The translations under genes and the position numbers were made by a program. A stretch of DNA of 64,000 bases from Platanthera guangdongensis (taxonomy: Eukaryota > Streptophyta > Magnoliopsida > Asparagales > Orchidaceae), in the NCBI GenBank assembly GCA_039583875.1, contig CM077151.1, positions 25,600,208-25,664,207 on the forward strand, given 5' to 3'. Below, piece by piece: positions 31,233 through 41,545 of the stretch. Positions within the stretch are counted from its first letter, which is position 1, and every line of letters starts with the position of its first letter. The notes below the pieces were generated by a model. The model searched no databases, had not been told where the DNA came from, and worked only from the letters and a program-made list of their open reading frames with translations.

Positions 31233-31343
31233 CTTCTGTCCACAGTTTACTGTAATCCTATGCAGTCCAAAAACTTTTGTTATGAGTGTATTATCATAAG
31301 CTCCAACGTGATCATAATACTTGGGGAGCATCTTCAGAAGAGC
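31233..31343 (-). CDS. Phosphatidylinositol-phosphate kinase, first visible exon
   Basis: This 111-bp, 37-codon exon reads ALLKMLPKYYDHVGAYDNTL then ITKVFGLHRITVNCGQK. It matches the PIPK stretch following MIKTL(R/K)KSE(V/I) with the LL.MLP.YY.HV....TL.TKFFGLH pattern. The acceptor TTCTTGCAG and the donor GAAG/GTATG are good. The preceding exons (N-terminal region and lysine-bearing kinase lobe) should lie at higher coordinates. They were not found between 31344 and the window end, so they are either further away or lost. Confidence 0.88.
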
Positions 31344-31433
31344 CTGCAAGAATAGAAATTCCTATTAAAGCGTCCTTCAATCACATATTACAAAATCAAT
31401 AACACAAAAACTTATATGGATTAACGCCTCTAA

Positions 31434-32950
31434 ATTCTAACACTCCCCTGCAAGCTGGAGCTTACAAGTCGTAGGCACCAAGCTTGGATAAGAACTGATA
31501 TATAACGGTCGAGAGAGGGCTTTAGTCAGAATATCATTAACTTGTCCTGTAGTGGAAACATGCTCCAATTCTATCTTCTTTGATTGAACATTTTCTCGAA
31601 TGAAGTGACAGTCAACTTCAATATGTTTTGTTCGTTCATGGAAGACGGAGTTCTTGACAATATGTATCGTTGCTTGACTGTCACAAAATAATGTCGTCGG
31701 AGATGAGAGTTTGAGTCTCAAATCATTAAGAAGATTTTCAAGCCAGGTTAACTCAGATACCACCGCAGCCACAGCCTGGTACTCAGCCTCAGCAGACGAG
31801 CGAGCAACAACAGTCTGCTTTTGCTACGTCAGGTAATAAGGTGTCCACCGAAGTATGTACAAAAACTAGTTGTGGAATGCCTATCATCAACAGAACCTGC
31901 GTAGTCAGCGTCAGAATACATAACAAGTGAGAGAGGTAAATGGTTTGTAAACGATCCTTGTCTGGGAGCAGCCTTTAGATATCTGAAAATGCGCTCAACA
32001 ACTTGGAGATGAGATGTCTGAGGAGCATACATAAAAGGACTCAAACCCCACAACAAATGGGATATCGGGTCGAGTAACCGTAAGATAAATCAGCTTCCCC
32101 ATGTGTAGAAAGCATGTTGGTCGAAATCAGAACCATGTGCAGAAAGCTTGTGGTTTACATCCATAGGGGTGTCCGCAGGTTTGCATCATGAGTAGTCAGC
32201 ATCTTGTAGGAGGTCAATACAGTACTTGCGTTGGGATAAGACGAGACCATCAGGTCGTCTTGCAATTTCAAGCCCAAGGAAGTATCGAAGATTTCTCATA
32301 TCTTTCGTCTGAAATGCTGAGTTCAAATGTTGCTTGATTTGTTGTATTCTTGTATAGCCGTCGCCAGTAATTAGGATATCATCAACGTACACGAGAAAAA
32401 TCACAGTGTTTTTTGACTGATGAAGGGTAAAGAGGGAGAAGTCAGCCGAGCTTCGTGTAAAACCAACATCGCGAACCACCAAACTGAATTTCTCAAACCA
32501 AGCACACAGGGATTGTTTAAGACCATATATAGATTTCCGGACATGACATACAAGAGACTCCCTCGCGGTCTCAAACCCGGGAGAGGTTAGTGCATATAAA
32601 CAGTTTATTGCAGATCGCCATTGAGAAATGCGTTTTTTATATCTAACTGATGTATGGGTTACTGACGATGGACAGTTAAGGAGATCAGGACCCGAACGGT
32701 ATTCAACGTGGCAATCGGGGAGAAAGTTTCATCATAATCAAGGCTTTAGTGCTGGGTGAAACCCCGGGCCACTAGGCGAGCTTTTAGGCGGTCAACAGTC
32801 CCATATGCAGCATGTTTAATAACAAATACCCACTTTCAGCTGACACAGGACTGGCCGGGAGGAAGAGAAACCATATCCCAGGTCTGGTTAACCCAGAGAG
32901 CAGTCATTTCATCATCCATGGCCGTCCGCCTCCCCAGGTGCTGAAGCGCT
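31434..32950 (-). pseudogene. Copia C2 reverse transcriptase and RNase H, broken
   Basis: Minus-strand pieces in order are TALWVNQTWDMVSLPPGQ (about 32850-32915), LTRSSADFSLFTLHQSKNT, LVYVDDILITGDG (about 32370-32400), LRYFLGLEIARRPDGLVLSQ, a damaged middle, DADYAGSVDDRHSTTSF (about 31860-31905), SELTWLENLLNDLRLKLSSP, CDSQATIHIVKNSVFHERTK and KALSRPLYISSYPSLVPTT. A polypurine tract follows at about 31445. After TGTTAGAA (31441-31434) the sequence does not continue as an LTR, so the 3' LTR is lost but for its first bases. Confidence 0.83.
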
Positions 32951-34050
32951 TCCTGCAAAGAATTAGGGATAGAAATGGAGGAAAGAGAAACAACAAATTG
33001 GTGAGTGGCAGAGAGAGGTGATGTAGAGACATAATTGTCCAAGAGATGAGCCTTATAGGTGGATGATGGATCAGCAGGTTGCGGGATACCACCGGTAAAA
33101 GGGAGCTGTGGTAGGGAAGTGTTCTTGGACTTACGACGAGTATAGACACGGAGAGGTGGTGGAGGTAAAGAAGACACTGGTAGTGAGGGAAGAGGTGGGA
33201 GAGACGAAGTCGTAACAAGGACGACAAGACGAGTAGCAGTGGAAGGCGGAGACGAGGTGGAAGGAGAGGAGTGTAATGGTTGATCCTCCAAAAAAGTTAC
33301 ATCAACCGAAATAATTAGCTTGTCGTCGGGAGGAGAGTAACAAACATAACCTTTCTGAGTGCGGGAGTAGCCAACAAACATACATTTACTGGCGCGAGCA
33401 GCGAGCTTGTCAGTAGGCGGTCCAGGAAGGTAAACATGACACACACAGCCAAAGACACGGGGCGTGAAAGAGAAAGGAGACTTGGAAGGAAAGATGAAAC
33501 TAAATGGAAAGGCGAAGTCGAGTACAGATGAAGGCACGCGGTTGATAAGATGACAGACAGTAGAAACCGCAAAGTTCCAGTATTCAGTGAGCACCTGCAT
33601 CTGAAACATGAGTGACCGGGTGACATCGAGGAGGTGGCGATTTTTTCACCCGGCCACACCATTTTGTTGAGGGATATAAGCACACGAGGTTTGATGTATG
33701 ATGCCAAATTTGGTGCATAAATTTGAGAAGATACGACCAGTATATTCGCGAGCATTGTCGGTGCGAATGATCTTTAACATATTGGAGAGCTGTGTACACG
33801 TCTCAGTAAGAAAAGTATGACAAACAGATGTCAGTTCAGTACGATCACGAAGTAGACATAACTAAGTGAGACGTGAGTAATCATCAATAAAGGTGACAAA
33901 ATATCGATATCCAAAAATATTATGGACTTTGTAGGGTCCCCAGACATCAGAATGAACTAAACATAACGGAGTATCACTCCGGGTACATGTAGGAGAAAAC
34001 GAAGAACGATGTTTGCCGCAAATATATGATTCACAAGTAAACTCTCGCAA
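32836..34050 (-). pseudogene. Copia C2 integrase and linker
   Basis: The minus-strand reading holds REFTCESYICGKHRSSFSPT, CLVHSDVWGPYKVHNIFGY and FVTFIDDYSRLT (about 33880-34050), then a region with frameshifts (KIIRTDNAREYTG, HQTSCAYIPQQNGVAG). It then gives an open frame from 33609: FQMQVLTEYWNFAVSTVCHL, RVFGCVCHVYLPGPPTDKLA, SKCMFVGYSRTQKGYVCYSP, linker LRVYTRRKSKNTSLPQ and SLQEALQHLGRRTAMDDEMT. The catalytic region has suffered small losses, but the order is complete. Confidence 0.8.
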
Positions 34051-35590
34051 TGAGACCTCAGGAAGAGCCTTCTTGAGAATCGAGAGGGGAGCATGCCCAA
34101 GGTGGTGATGCTAATCAGCAGTGGAGACAACAGAGAGAATGGTGGGTGGAACGTCAAAGAGATACAGCTCATTTGACAGCCGCCCTTTACCAATGGTATT
34201 CCGCGTGCGGCGATCCTGCACAACAAAAGAGGAAGGATAAATGTTATACAACAGTCAAGTTCCTGAATAAGACGACTAACTGATAGCAGATTGAAGGGGG
34301 ATCCTGGCATATGAAGAACCAAAGATAGAAGGAGAGTGGGGGTTAGCCGAAGATCAACTGCGCCAGAGACAGGAGTTGTGTCGCCATTTGCGACAGTGAT
34401 GAACTTAGGATAAGCAGACTGTATATACTGTGGTGGTTTCTGAGATGCAATGTGGTGAGTAGCACCCGAGTCCACGATGCAGTGGGGGCTATGGGAGAGG
34501 CAAGATATACCTTCAGTGGAGAAAGATGCAACCGAGCAAGACGAGCGACTGATAACACCTTGGAGTTGTTAAAGCTAGGTGCGGAGAGCGTTGATATCTT
34601 GTCGGGTAGAAGAATCATAATCCTGTGGAGGAGCACAAGTGGGAGTAGGAGCAGCTGTAGTAGAGGCAGTAAAGTGTGGAGGCAGATTATGCTTGCGGTA
34701 ACATGTGCTTCAAGATGACCCTCTCGACCACATTAAGTACATTTGAAGGCAGAGCGCCCAACACGTCCTCATCCCTGAGACGTGTGGCGGCCTCCCTGAG
34801 CTGAAGAGCCATGAGCTGGAGCAGGAATAGGTAGGAGGGGCTGCTGAAGCAGAGCTGGAGAGAACTTTGTTGGAACCTTAGAGGGAGGTGTAACCTTAAG
34901 CAGCATAGAGCAAACATCAGACAGTGAGAGCGTTGTAGAGGAGGAAAGAATTTGAGCCCGGACACTGTAGAGGTGGGGAAGAATTCGGGTCATCATCATC
35001 GCAATCCCAGCTGCTATCTTTTGCGCCCGTTGTGTAGGAAGATTTGTGGAGGGAGGTTGATGTTGTATCCAGGCCTCCGCTAGAGTTTTAACCCGGGCAA
35101 CAAAAGAGATCAAATCACTTGTTGTGTCGGGATCCAGAATTTAAAGCGCAGAAATGATATCAAACAGATGTAGCAAGCTATCTTTATCAGAGTAGAGAGA
35201 CTGAAGTTCCTCCCACATCACCTTAGCAGTCTCGTGATACATGGTCATGCGATATGACTAGGTATCCATGGAATTGAGGATCCAAAATTGGACCCGACCG
35301 TCATCACAGAGCCACTCATCAGTGGGAACAGTGGGAGCATCCCGAGTAAGATGATGAAGAAGACCGTTGGTCTGGAGAACGCGACGAACAAAATGCACCC
35401 ATTTCACAAAATTCTGTTTCCCGCTGAGGGAGATAGTAGTGATACGGAGTTCATCACGAACTTCAGGAGAAGGAATAGCGGCACGAGCGTGAAGAGAAGA
35501 GGCAACTGTTGAGTCCAAGTCCACGGCTACAAGAGAGAAGGTGGTCTGAGAACTCGCATCGACTAGAAGGGAAGAAACCGGCAACAACTA
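33950..35590 (-). pseudogene. Copia C2 gag and protease
   Basis: The gag N-terminus lies at 35587-35258 (LSGKQNFVKWVHFVRRVLQT, VPTDEWLCDDGRVQFWILNS). It continues through WEELQSLYSDKDSLLHLFDI and DLISFVARVKTLAEAWIQHQ to a zinc knuckle C..CGREGHLEAH with an in-frame stop (about 34700). The protease reads MDSGATHHIASQKPPQYIQS (34475-34416) followed by LHMPGSPFNLLSVSRLIQEL. In-frame stops include TAG just after WILNSMDT and one in the knuckle. This gag is what the related C1 element lacks. Confidence 0.8.
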
Positions 35591-36458
35591 GAAAGGGCAA
35601 CAGCTAGAAGAGAAGAGGCTGGCAAAGAAGGGCCAGTGAACAGCAAAGCAAGACGGCACGAGAGAAAGCGTCCTGGCGAAGTTGTCGAACATGTAGAAGA
35701 AGTCGGCAGTGACTAGAAGAGGCCGGCAGCGGCTTCGAGCAGAAGAGGTCGGCGGACAGCTAGGAAAGTCCGGCAAAGGCAAAGAAAACCGGTAGTGGAT
35801 AGCAAAGAAGACCGGTAGCGGCTAGATAAGGCTGCAGCGAGAGAAGTCGTGAAGAGAGAGAGGAGCAGAAATGCAGCTAGAGAGATCAACCACGATTGCA
35901 AGAACAAGGAACCAAGCCGCAACACTCAGGCAGGAAACCGCTGTGAAGAAGGCGGGACCACGCCGAACTAGGCAAAGGTTACGGGCAAAAGAAGACCGCG
36001 CAACCAAACCGTGCAAGTAGGATGGCAGACCGCAGCGGGTAAGGCAGACCGCAGGATGGTTGGACAAAAGAAGACCGTTCAACCAAATTGCACGAGTAGG
36101 GTGGCAGACCGCAACGGGTAAGGCAGACCGCGGGATGGTTGGGCAAAAGAAGACCGCACAACCAAACCGCGTGAGTAGGAGGGTAGACCGCAGTGGATAA
36201 GGCAGGTCGCATGAGGGTTTGGTGGTGGGACCCAGCCGCCAAAGCTATAAAAGGAGGAGATCCAACCACAATAGTGGGAAGCAGCGCCACAAAACCTGTG
36301 GACTAGAGAAAGCAGTCCACGCGAGAAGTAGTCCGCAGATGACAAACCGCAAGAGATGCGGGCAACAAGAGAGTAGAAAGCCGAATGAAGCAGACCGCAG
36401 AGGACAGGCGGTTAAAAACGGATAAACCGCTTACGCAGATCGGCTCGCTCTAATACCA
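35590..36458 (-). repeat. Copia C2 leader with three tandem units of about 80 bp
   Basis: Between gag and primer site the leader carries repeats built on GCAGACCGCAGCGGGTAAGG (plus strand). The clearest array has about three units of 79-80 bp at 35992-36225, each starting AAGACCG. A similar but different repeat leader is in C1. The primer site TGGTATTAGAGC (36458-36447) differs from the methionine-tRNA consensus at one base. Confidence 0.7.
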
Positions 36459-36651
36459 TGTAAAAGATTGGTGTAAACCTTGTATATACTTCTTGAATAC
36501 CAAAATACAAGTATGAGTATAAATATATAGGGAGAAGAGAGAAAGAGTGATCCCATTTTCAAGATGTGGGACTATTACATGAGTAAGAAAAATGACTACA
36601 ATGGACCACTAAATGGGTCTTTACAAGATTGTTTTCTAACATTTTCTAACA
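36459..36651 (-). repeat. Copia C2 5' LTR
   Basis: In the minus direction it begins TGTTAGAAAACAATC at 36641 (or ten bases earlier at 36651, as TGTTAGAAAA is doubled) and ends CAATCTTTTACA at 36459. A TATATATTTATA box lies at about 36530-36520. It is about 183-193 bp, similar in size and ends to the C1 LTR, but clearly diverged. Confidence 0.75.
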
Positions 36652-36799
36652 AGTCCAACAACTATGCAATTCATGGGCCAATAGGTACGAATAATATCCC
36701 ACATAATATTTTTGTTCATCAAATACATAACAATAAGAAATATTGACTTCAAACAAAAACTTACATGAGCAATGGAGCTCGAAGAAGTGATTGGTTACT

Positions 36800-38797
36800 T
36801 GTAACAACCTTCTTAATCTTAAACCTACCCCCCTTTTTATTAATAACTAGAATAATAAAACTTTATTAAAAAAAGGCTTATAACCTAAACCTACCCCCGC
36901 CCCCTCTTTAAAAATCGAAAACCCGAGCCGCAGTTACCCGCATCCCGCACGATTTCCCCCGATCCCGCTCCGTCGGCCCCGCCTCCGTCTCCCGAGCACC
37001 CAGCGGCCTTCTCCTCCGCCTCCAGTGGCCGGCAAGTCCCTCCTCCAGGCCCGGCGCCCCTTCCTCTTGCTTCCCCGCCGTCTCCGACGCTTTCCTTGGC
37101 CGGTAACTCCCGCAGCAACCATTCTCGTGGCCGGCTTCTTCCAAGGAGGACAATCACCCCTTTTTCCCCCTCTTCTTCTCCTCCTCCGGCCAGTGAGGGC
37201 AAAGGCGACGTTTCTACGCCGGCAACCCTAGCTCCTACTCGTTTCGGCCGGTGGATTTCGTGAGGGACTCCTAGGGTTTCGCTCGAAACCCCCTTTTCGT
37301 GGATTACTGAGCCCAATCTAGTCTCCTTGGGTAAGGAACTCCGCCTCACTCCCATTTTCAGTTTGCTCTAATTTTTTTACGCTAATTTTCGCTCCCCAAT
37401 CAATGGAATCACGTCAATTCAACGTGTGTTCGTCGTTTATTCGACTAATCCAGATTTATTTGTGTTTTACGGTGCATCTCCTCGGATTTAGGTGGTGGAA
37501 TCGCTCCAAGACCTCTCCGAATTAGGGCTTTTCGCATCCAAACGCCGCCAAAATCCCCGATCCCTCGCGGTAGCTTCTTTTTCCCTCACTCTCGAGCGAG
37601 GTAAATTCATAACTCCTTTCATATTGTGTAGCGATGTCACCAAATGCGCGTGCAAGTGTAGGAACCTTATTATTGCCTTAAAGTATAATTTTGATCTTGG
37701 AACAGGTTTAGCTAGAGTCGTTAACCTCGCTTGCACCATTTAGCTGTCGCTAGCGTTTTCGACGTCAGCTTAAGGCAAGTGGAGAACCCCCTCTCACTTG
37801 CAAAACTTTAGATTTAATCTGGATACCTGTCCTTTTACAATGCTTTTTCTACAAAATTCTGAACTCTCATGATGTTGACATAACAAAATATGATACGTAA
37901 CCACCTAAGCATGAAACATAAAGACAAATCCGTAGTTGTAAGCAAGTCTTTGAATTGTAGCGTCTAACAGGGCATCTGTCTGCTGGCATGGTCACGGCAA
38001 GCAGGATTACTTTTCTAATAAGACTTGCACCTAGATCTGAATGTGAGCCATGTGCGCCCGCTATAGCACCTACACTTCATCGATCACGACTTACAATATT
38101 TTTACATCAGGCTATACTCCGGAGTAGGCTAATCTTTCAGAAATGTCTGTTTGACCTGTTTTTTTTTTGATATGTTTGGTAGCTTCGTACAAGATATATC
38201 AGTACTCGAATATGTGTGTTTGTTTTTGCTCACATTTTAATTAATAAATTTGCTCCTGTTTAAATCTTAAGTTCTAAGTCATTTTTCTTCTGTCTTGAAT
38301 TTGCCTTAGGTTTCGTGACTGCGCCGCCTGCCCCCTGAGCTACCTCTCGTTCAGCTGCAGTTTTGCTTGGAGGTTTTTCCTTTGTAGTTTCTTATATCAG
38401 GTTTTATGAATCCTTTACTGTCTGTTCATTTATCATGTACTAGTTATGGTAAGACATTTTTTTTCGAATCTTGGACAACTCATAGGATGTTTCTAATGTA
38501 CTAAATCATTTTATTTACTGTTGTTATTACATCTACTTCTAATTCACCAATGTGTGTAGCATTAAAGTTTTTTCAAAAAAATACATGTGCATTAATTTTC
38601 ACTGTTTTAAAATTTTAAGCGCTTCCGCATAAACCTTTTTTTTAAAAAAAATCATAATCTTTTAAACAAATCAGCTATTTTAAATTTCAAATTTTCTCTG
38701 TATCCGCCTTAGCAGACATGGTTTCTTTTCGTCCATGTCTGTGGCATCACGGCCCGCCCGAATCGCACTCTGACTTTCGTCGAGATGGGTCGTGACA
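36800..38797 (+). mobile_element. Solo LTR of a Ty3/gypsy element
   Basis: A 1998-bp LTR starts TGTAACAACC and ends GGGTCGTGACA, flanked on both sides by the 5-bp target duplication TTACT (36795-36799 and 38798-38802). It holds a TTTAAAAA box at about 36906, a GC-rich transcribed leader with a CTAGGGTTT stretch (about 37270), and no coding region. Ends of the TGTNACAACC..CGTGACA type and a length near 2 kb resemble Tekay/Del chromovirus LTRs, which is inference from memory. Loss of the body by recombination between two LTRs explains the structure. Long open frames in the GC-rich part (36891-37355 minus, 37025-37231 plus) are not genes. Confidence 0.85.
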
Positions 38798-38802
38798 TTA
38801 CT

Positions 38803-39740
38803 GAATTCAAGGACTGGATGGCAATTCGACCGACAACTAGACTTAAAAGTGTTTGAGGGATAGAGGGGTGGAGTGGTTGTGGTCGATCAAGAGGGAGGAT
38901 GGAGTTAGTCTAGGCTTCGGCACCTTGAGCTCACAGATTTGGCACCGTAGAGAGATCGCGAGAACCTAAATGTTTTGTCCAAGTTCTGCAACGACTGAGA
39001 TCAGCCCCCAGACCCATATCTATAGACATAATGACCACTATGGATGGCCTATATCGTCCGAAATTTGAAACCATACGAGTGCATGAAATATAAATAAAAA
39101 ATACAACAAAAATACATAAAACATGTCGTCATCACTCTGAACGTGACTACCATCTCAGATCGTTTATACGTTGTTCATATCTAATTTTAATTTTAATTTG
39201 CATCCATATCACCTCCACTATTTCATTAGGGTGCCCATAGTGCACAATTGCACTACAACATCACCTCATCAATGTCAAATGATTTAATAAAATCGATGAT
39301 ATCATAAGGACTGCAAAGTCTTGAAAAATAAGATAGTTTGAATACAAAAAAGGGTGCTTTAGACATGTACTGGGATTCATTTGAAAAATAAGATAATTTG
39401 AATAAGAACAATGACAGGTAAGTTACCACACACATGAAGCAAATTACAAGAATGGATGAATAAGGATTCATAAAGCCAACTTTAAAAGGTAAAATGATTA
39501 TGGCTATGCTTGTTTGGGTATTTTTTTCCTCCATCGTGGTTTTGAAAAGACACAAACACTATTTTTTTGGTACCACGGATCTCCCAAAACACCATTTTAT
39601 GTTAAATTCTAGCCGCATGGAGAGAGTATGGTCACCCATGTACTCTCTCAGTGTATATTCATTTATATTTGGAAAGAACCTTCTGAATAATATTGTTTGA
39701 TATTTGAACTAGCACATTAATGTACGGTCACTCAAGTGCA
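38803..39740. other. No gene recognised
   Basis: Low-complexity and AT-rich sequence. A GAAAAATAAGATA.TTTGAATA string occurs twice near 39325 and 39380. A minus-strand frame at 39253-39555 is rich in Phe, Ser and Leu and has no recognised motif. Confidence 0.45.
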
Positions 39741-39950
39741 CTTAACTTTTTTTTTCTCTCTACCTTCCTCTCACCGGTTAAGGTATTTTGTGTGACCTTG
39801 AGGTCATGGGTTCAAGTCTTGGAAGCAGCCACTTGCAAAAATGCAAGATAAGGCTTGCCTACATTTCACCCTTGTGGTGGGACCCTTTCCTGGACCCCGC
39901 GCAGCGAGGATGCTTTGTGCACTGGGCTGCCCTTTTTAACCCTCCTATGG
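39741..39950 (+). mobile_element. Au-like tRNA-derived SINE
   Basis: An internal promoter B box GGTTCAAGTC lies at about 39809-39818 (in GGTCATGGGTTCAAGTCTTGG), preceded by an A-box-like GGTTAAGG (about 39776). The body includes AGCAGCCACTTGCAAAAATG and GACCCTTTCCTGGACCCCGC, ends CTGGGCTGCCCTTTTT, and matches the widespread plant Au SINE as I remember it. The exact ends and target duplication were not settled. Confidence 0.75.
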
Positions 39951-39959
39951 AACAGAGCC

Positions 39960-40880
39960 CTGAAGAAAAAATCTCTCTGTTACATAAACATAATATGAAC
40001 GCTACCTTCTTATATTATAGATTAAATGGCTTTTACTAGAAATAGGGGTAGGAGGATTTTAATTTAGTTATTGCTTTAATTTTTAGACTAGTAAATTCTA
40101 ATCATAGTCACCTAATGGACTAAATGACAGTATCTCTTATAATCTAAACCTATGTTAATCATATTCAAGATAACAATGAGTGATGCATTAGAAAGAAAGG
40201 AATCTCTAAGGTTGAAAAACAACAATACAAGAAAACGGACAAGTTAGACATGAAATGCTCATTCATAAGGAAGTACTTACAACGTACAAATGGAGAATTT
40301 AGCAAAGCATCAAAAGATGTGACGGTGATCTAACAGTAACTAGGCGTGAAGCCTATAATATCTCTCTCGTCATTCAAAATGAGTTTGACCTCAAGCTCAA
40401 GAGAGATGGACATTAGAGCCAATGTCACCCAATCCCTCGTCATTAGTCCTCCATGTCTCGATAAAAGAGCCTCTTGCAGCGATGTCCGTGAGCATAATGC
40501 TCATCACAGTTATATATCATAACACTTGCGTTGGTCAGACATTTCTACAAGAGACAACTAGAGAATATGTGGGATTTGGGTACCCTCGGGTCGTCCGTCC
40601 AGAGTCCCTGCACCCGAAGGTATAAAAATACCCTGATCCAACTGAAGTCGATGTTCACACAATATGGCTAAAGTTATTATAGCAAACACCAAGTCCAGAG
40701 GAGCCTCAAATTCAACGTCGAGTAGCAGTCTTTTGTGAAGCTCGACTATAAAGATGACAACCTGCATCTCGGGGGCATCGTAACGTGAGTAAAAAAATAA
40801 GAAACTATTCCAGATATGCATCTACGGACTCTATTTGTCGTAATGTCTTACAAAAGCAAAGGAAGGAGAGGGGCGTTATC
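39960..40880. other. Anonymous DNA with one unassigned minus-strand frame
   Basis: A minus-strand frame of 87 codons (40821-40558) begins MHIWNSFLFFYSRYDAPEMQ and continues VVIFIVELHKRLLLDVEFEA. I recognise no family and there is no neighbour to suggest a role. It may be chance or part of an old transposon. Confidence 0.3.
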
Positions 40881-40883
40881 CAG

Positions 40884-41134
40884 TGTGACGGCCTGACGGG
40901 CATACAAGCGTTGTGAAAGGACCGCTAGAGATATGTCAGCCGGAAATAATTAAGACGCATGCATCCTTCATTTTGTATTTGGATCGGAGGGTGTTATATA
41001 AATCCCTGGGGCATTGTAATTTGTATCTTTATAGTGTTTTGAAAAATGGGAACCTTGATGGTTATTTTCATTCCTCCCTCTTCCATTCTTCCCCTCCCCT
41101 CTCAAATCTAGGATTGCAATTCCAAGTAGTAACA
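40884..41134 (+). repeat. Possible 5' LTR of gypsy relic G2
   Basis: A stretch starting TGTGACGGCCTG and ending AGTAGTAACA, with TATATAAAT at about 40995, lies 400 bases before the G2 gag. The following AATTTGG could be a worn primer site. No second LTR is available in the window to confirm it. Confidence 0.33.
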
Positions 41135-41545
41135 ATTTGGTTCGACCTGCCTCGCTTTCGCCGCTCAAAGTCTTCATTCCAGTCGCATGCGTTAGCTACG
41201 CTCGCGTCCAACACGCTTTTTGTTCATGCAGCCGGTCCCATCTCAGTCTGACGCTTTCTCCAAGAGCATTTGATGCCTTCCGACCACATACCCTATTTGT
41301 GCGCCTCCCGCTTACATTCTAGCATCGCGTCAGAGCAATTTTTCGTGTCATTCTCCACGCGCGTCTGAACGCTCCAACATCCTGTGAACACTCGACTTCC
41401 GCGACCTTGCTCCCTCCTAGCGGCTCCCAGTGCTGATTCTCTGGAGGACCTGTTTCAATTTCTCGAACACCCAATCGAGCATTCATTGCTCGTTAGACTG
41501 CACATCGCCCTCCCTCTCGCGTGCATGACCCCATGACTCTGCCCT

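Noticed and set aside
36891..37355. GC-rich frame of 154 codons that looks like a gene start
   Set aside because: Falls inside the solo LTR bounded by TTACT duplications; composition matches an LTR leader.
39741..39950. Possible tRNA gene because of a GGTTCAAGTC box
   Set aside because: No cloverleaf or anticodon arm can be drawn, and the 3' part matches a SINE body.
40884..41134. Host promoter for an unknown gene at 41546
   Set aside because: The downstream frame is gypsy gag, so a retrotransposon LTR is the simpler reading, although unproven.
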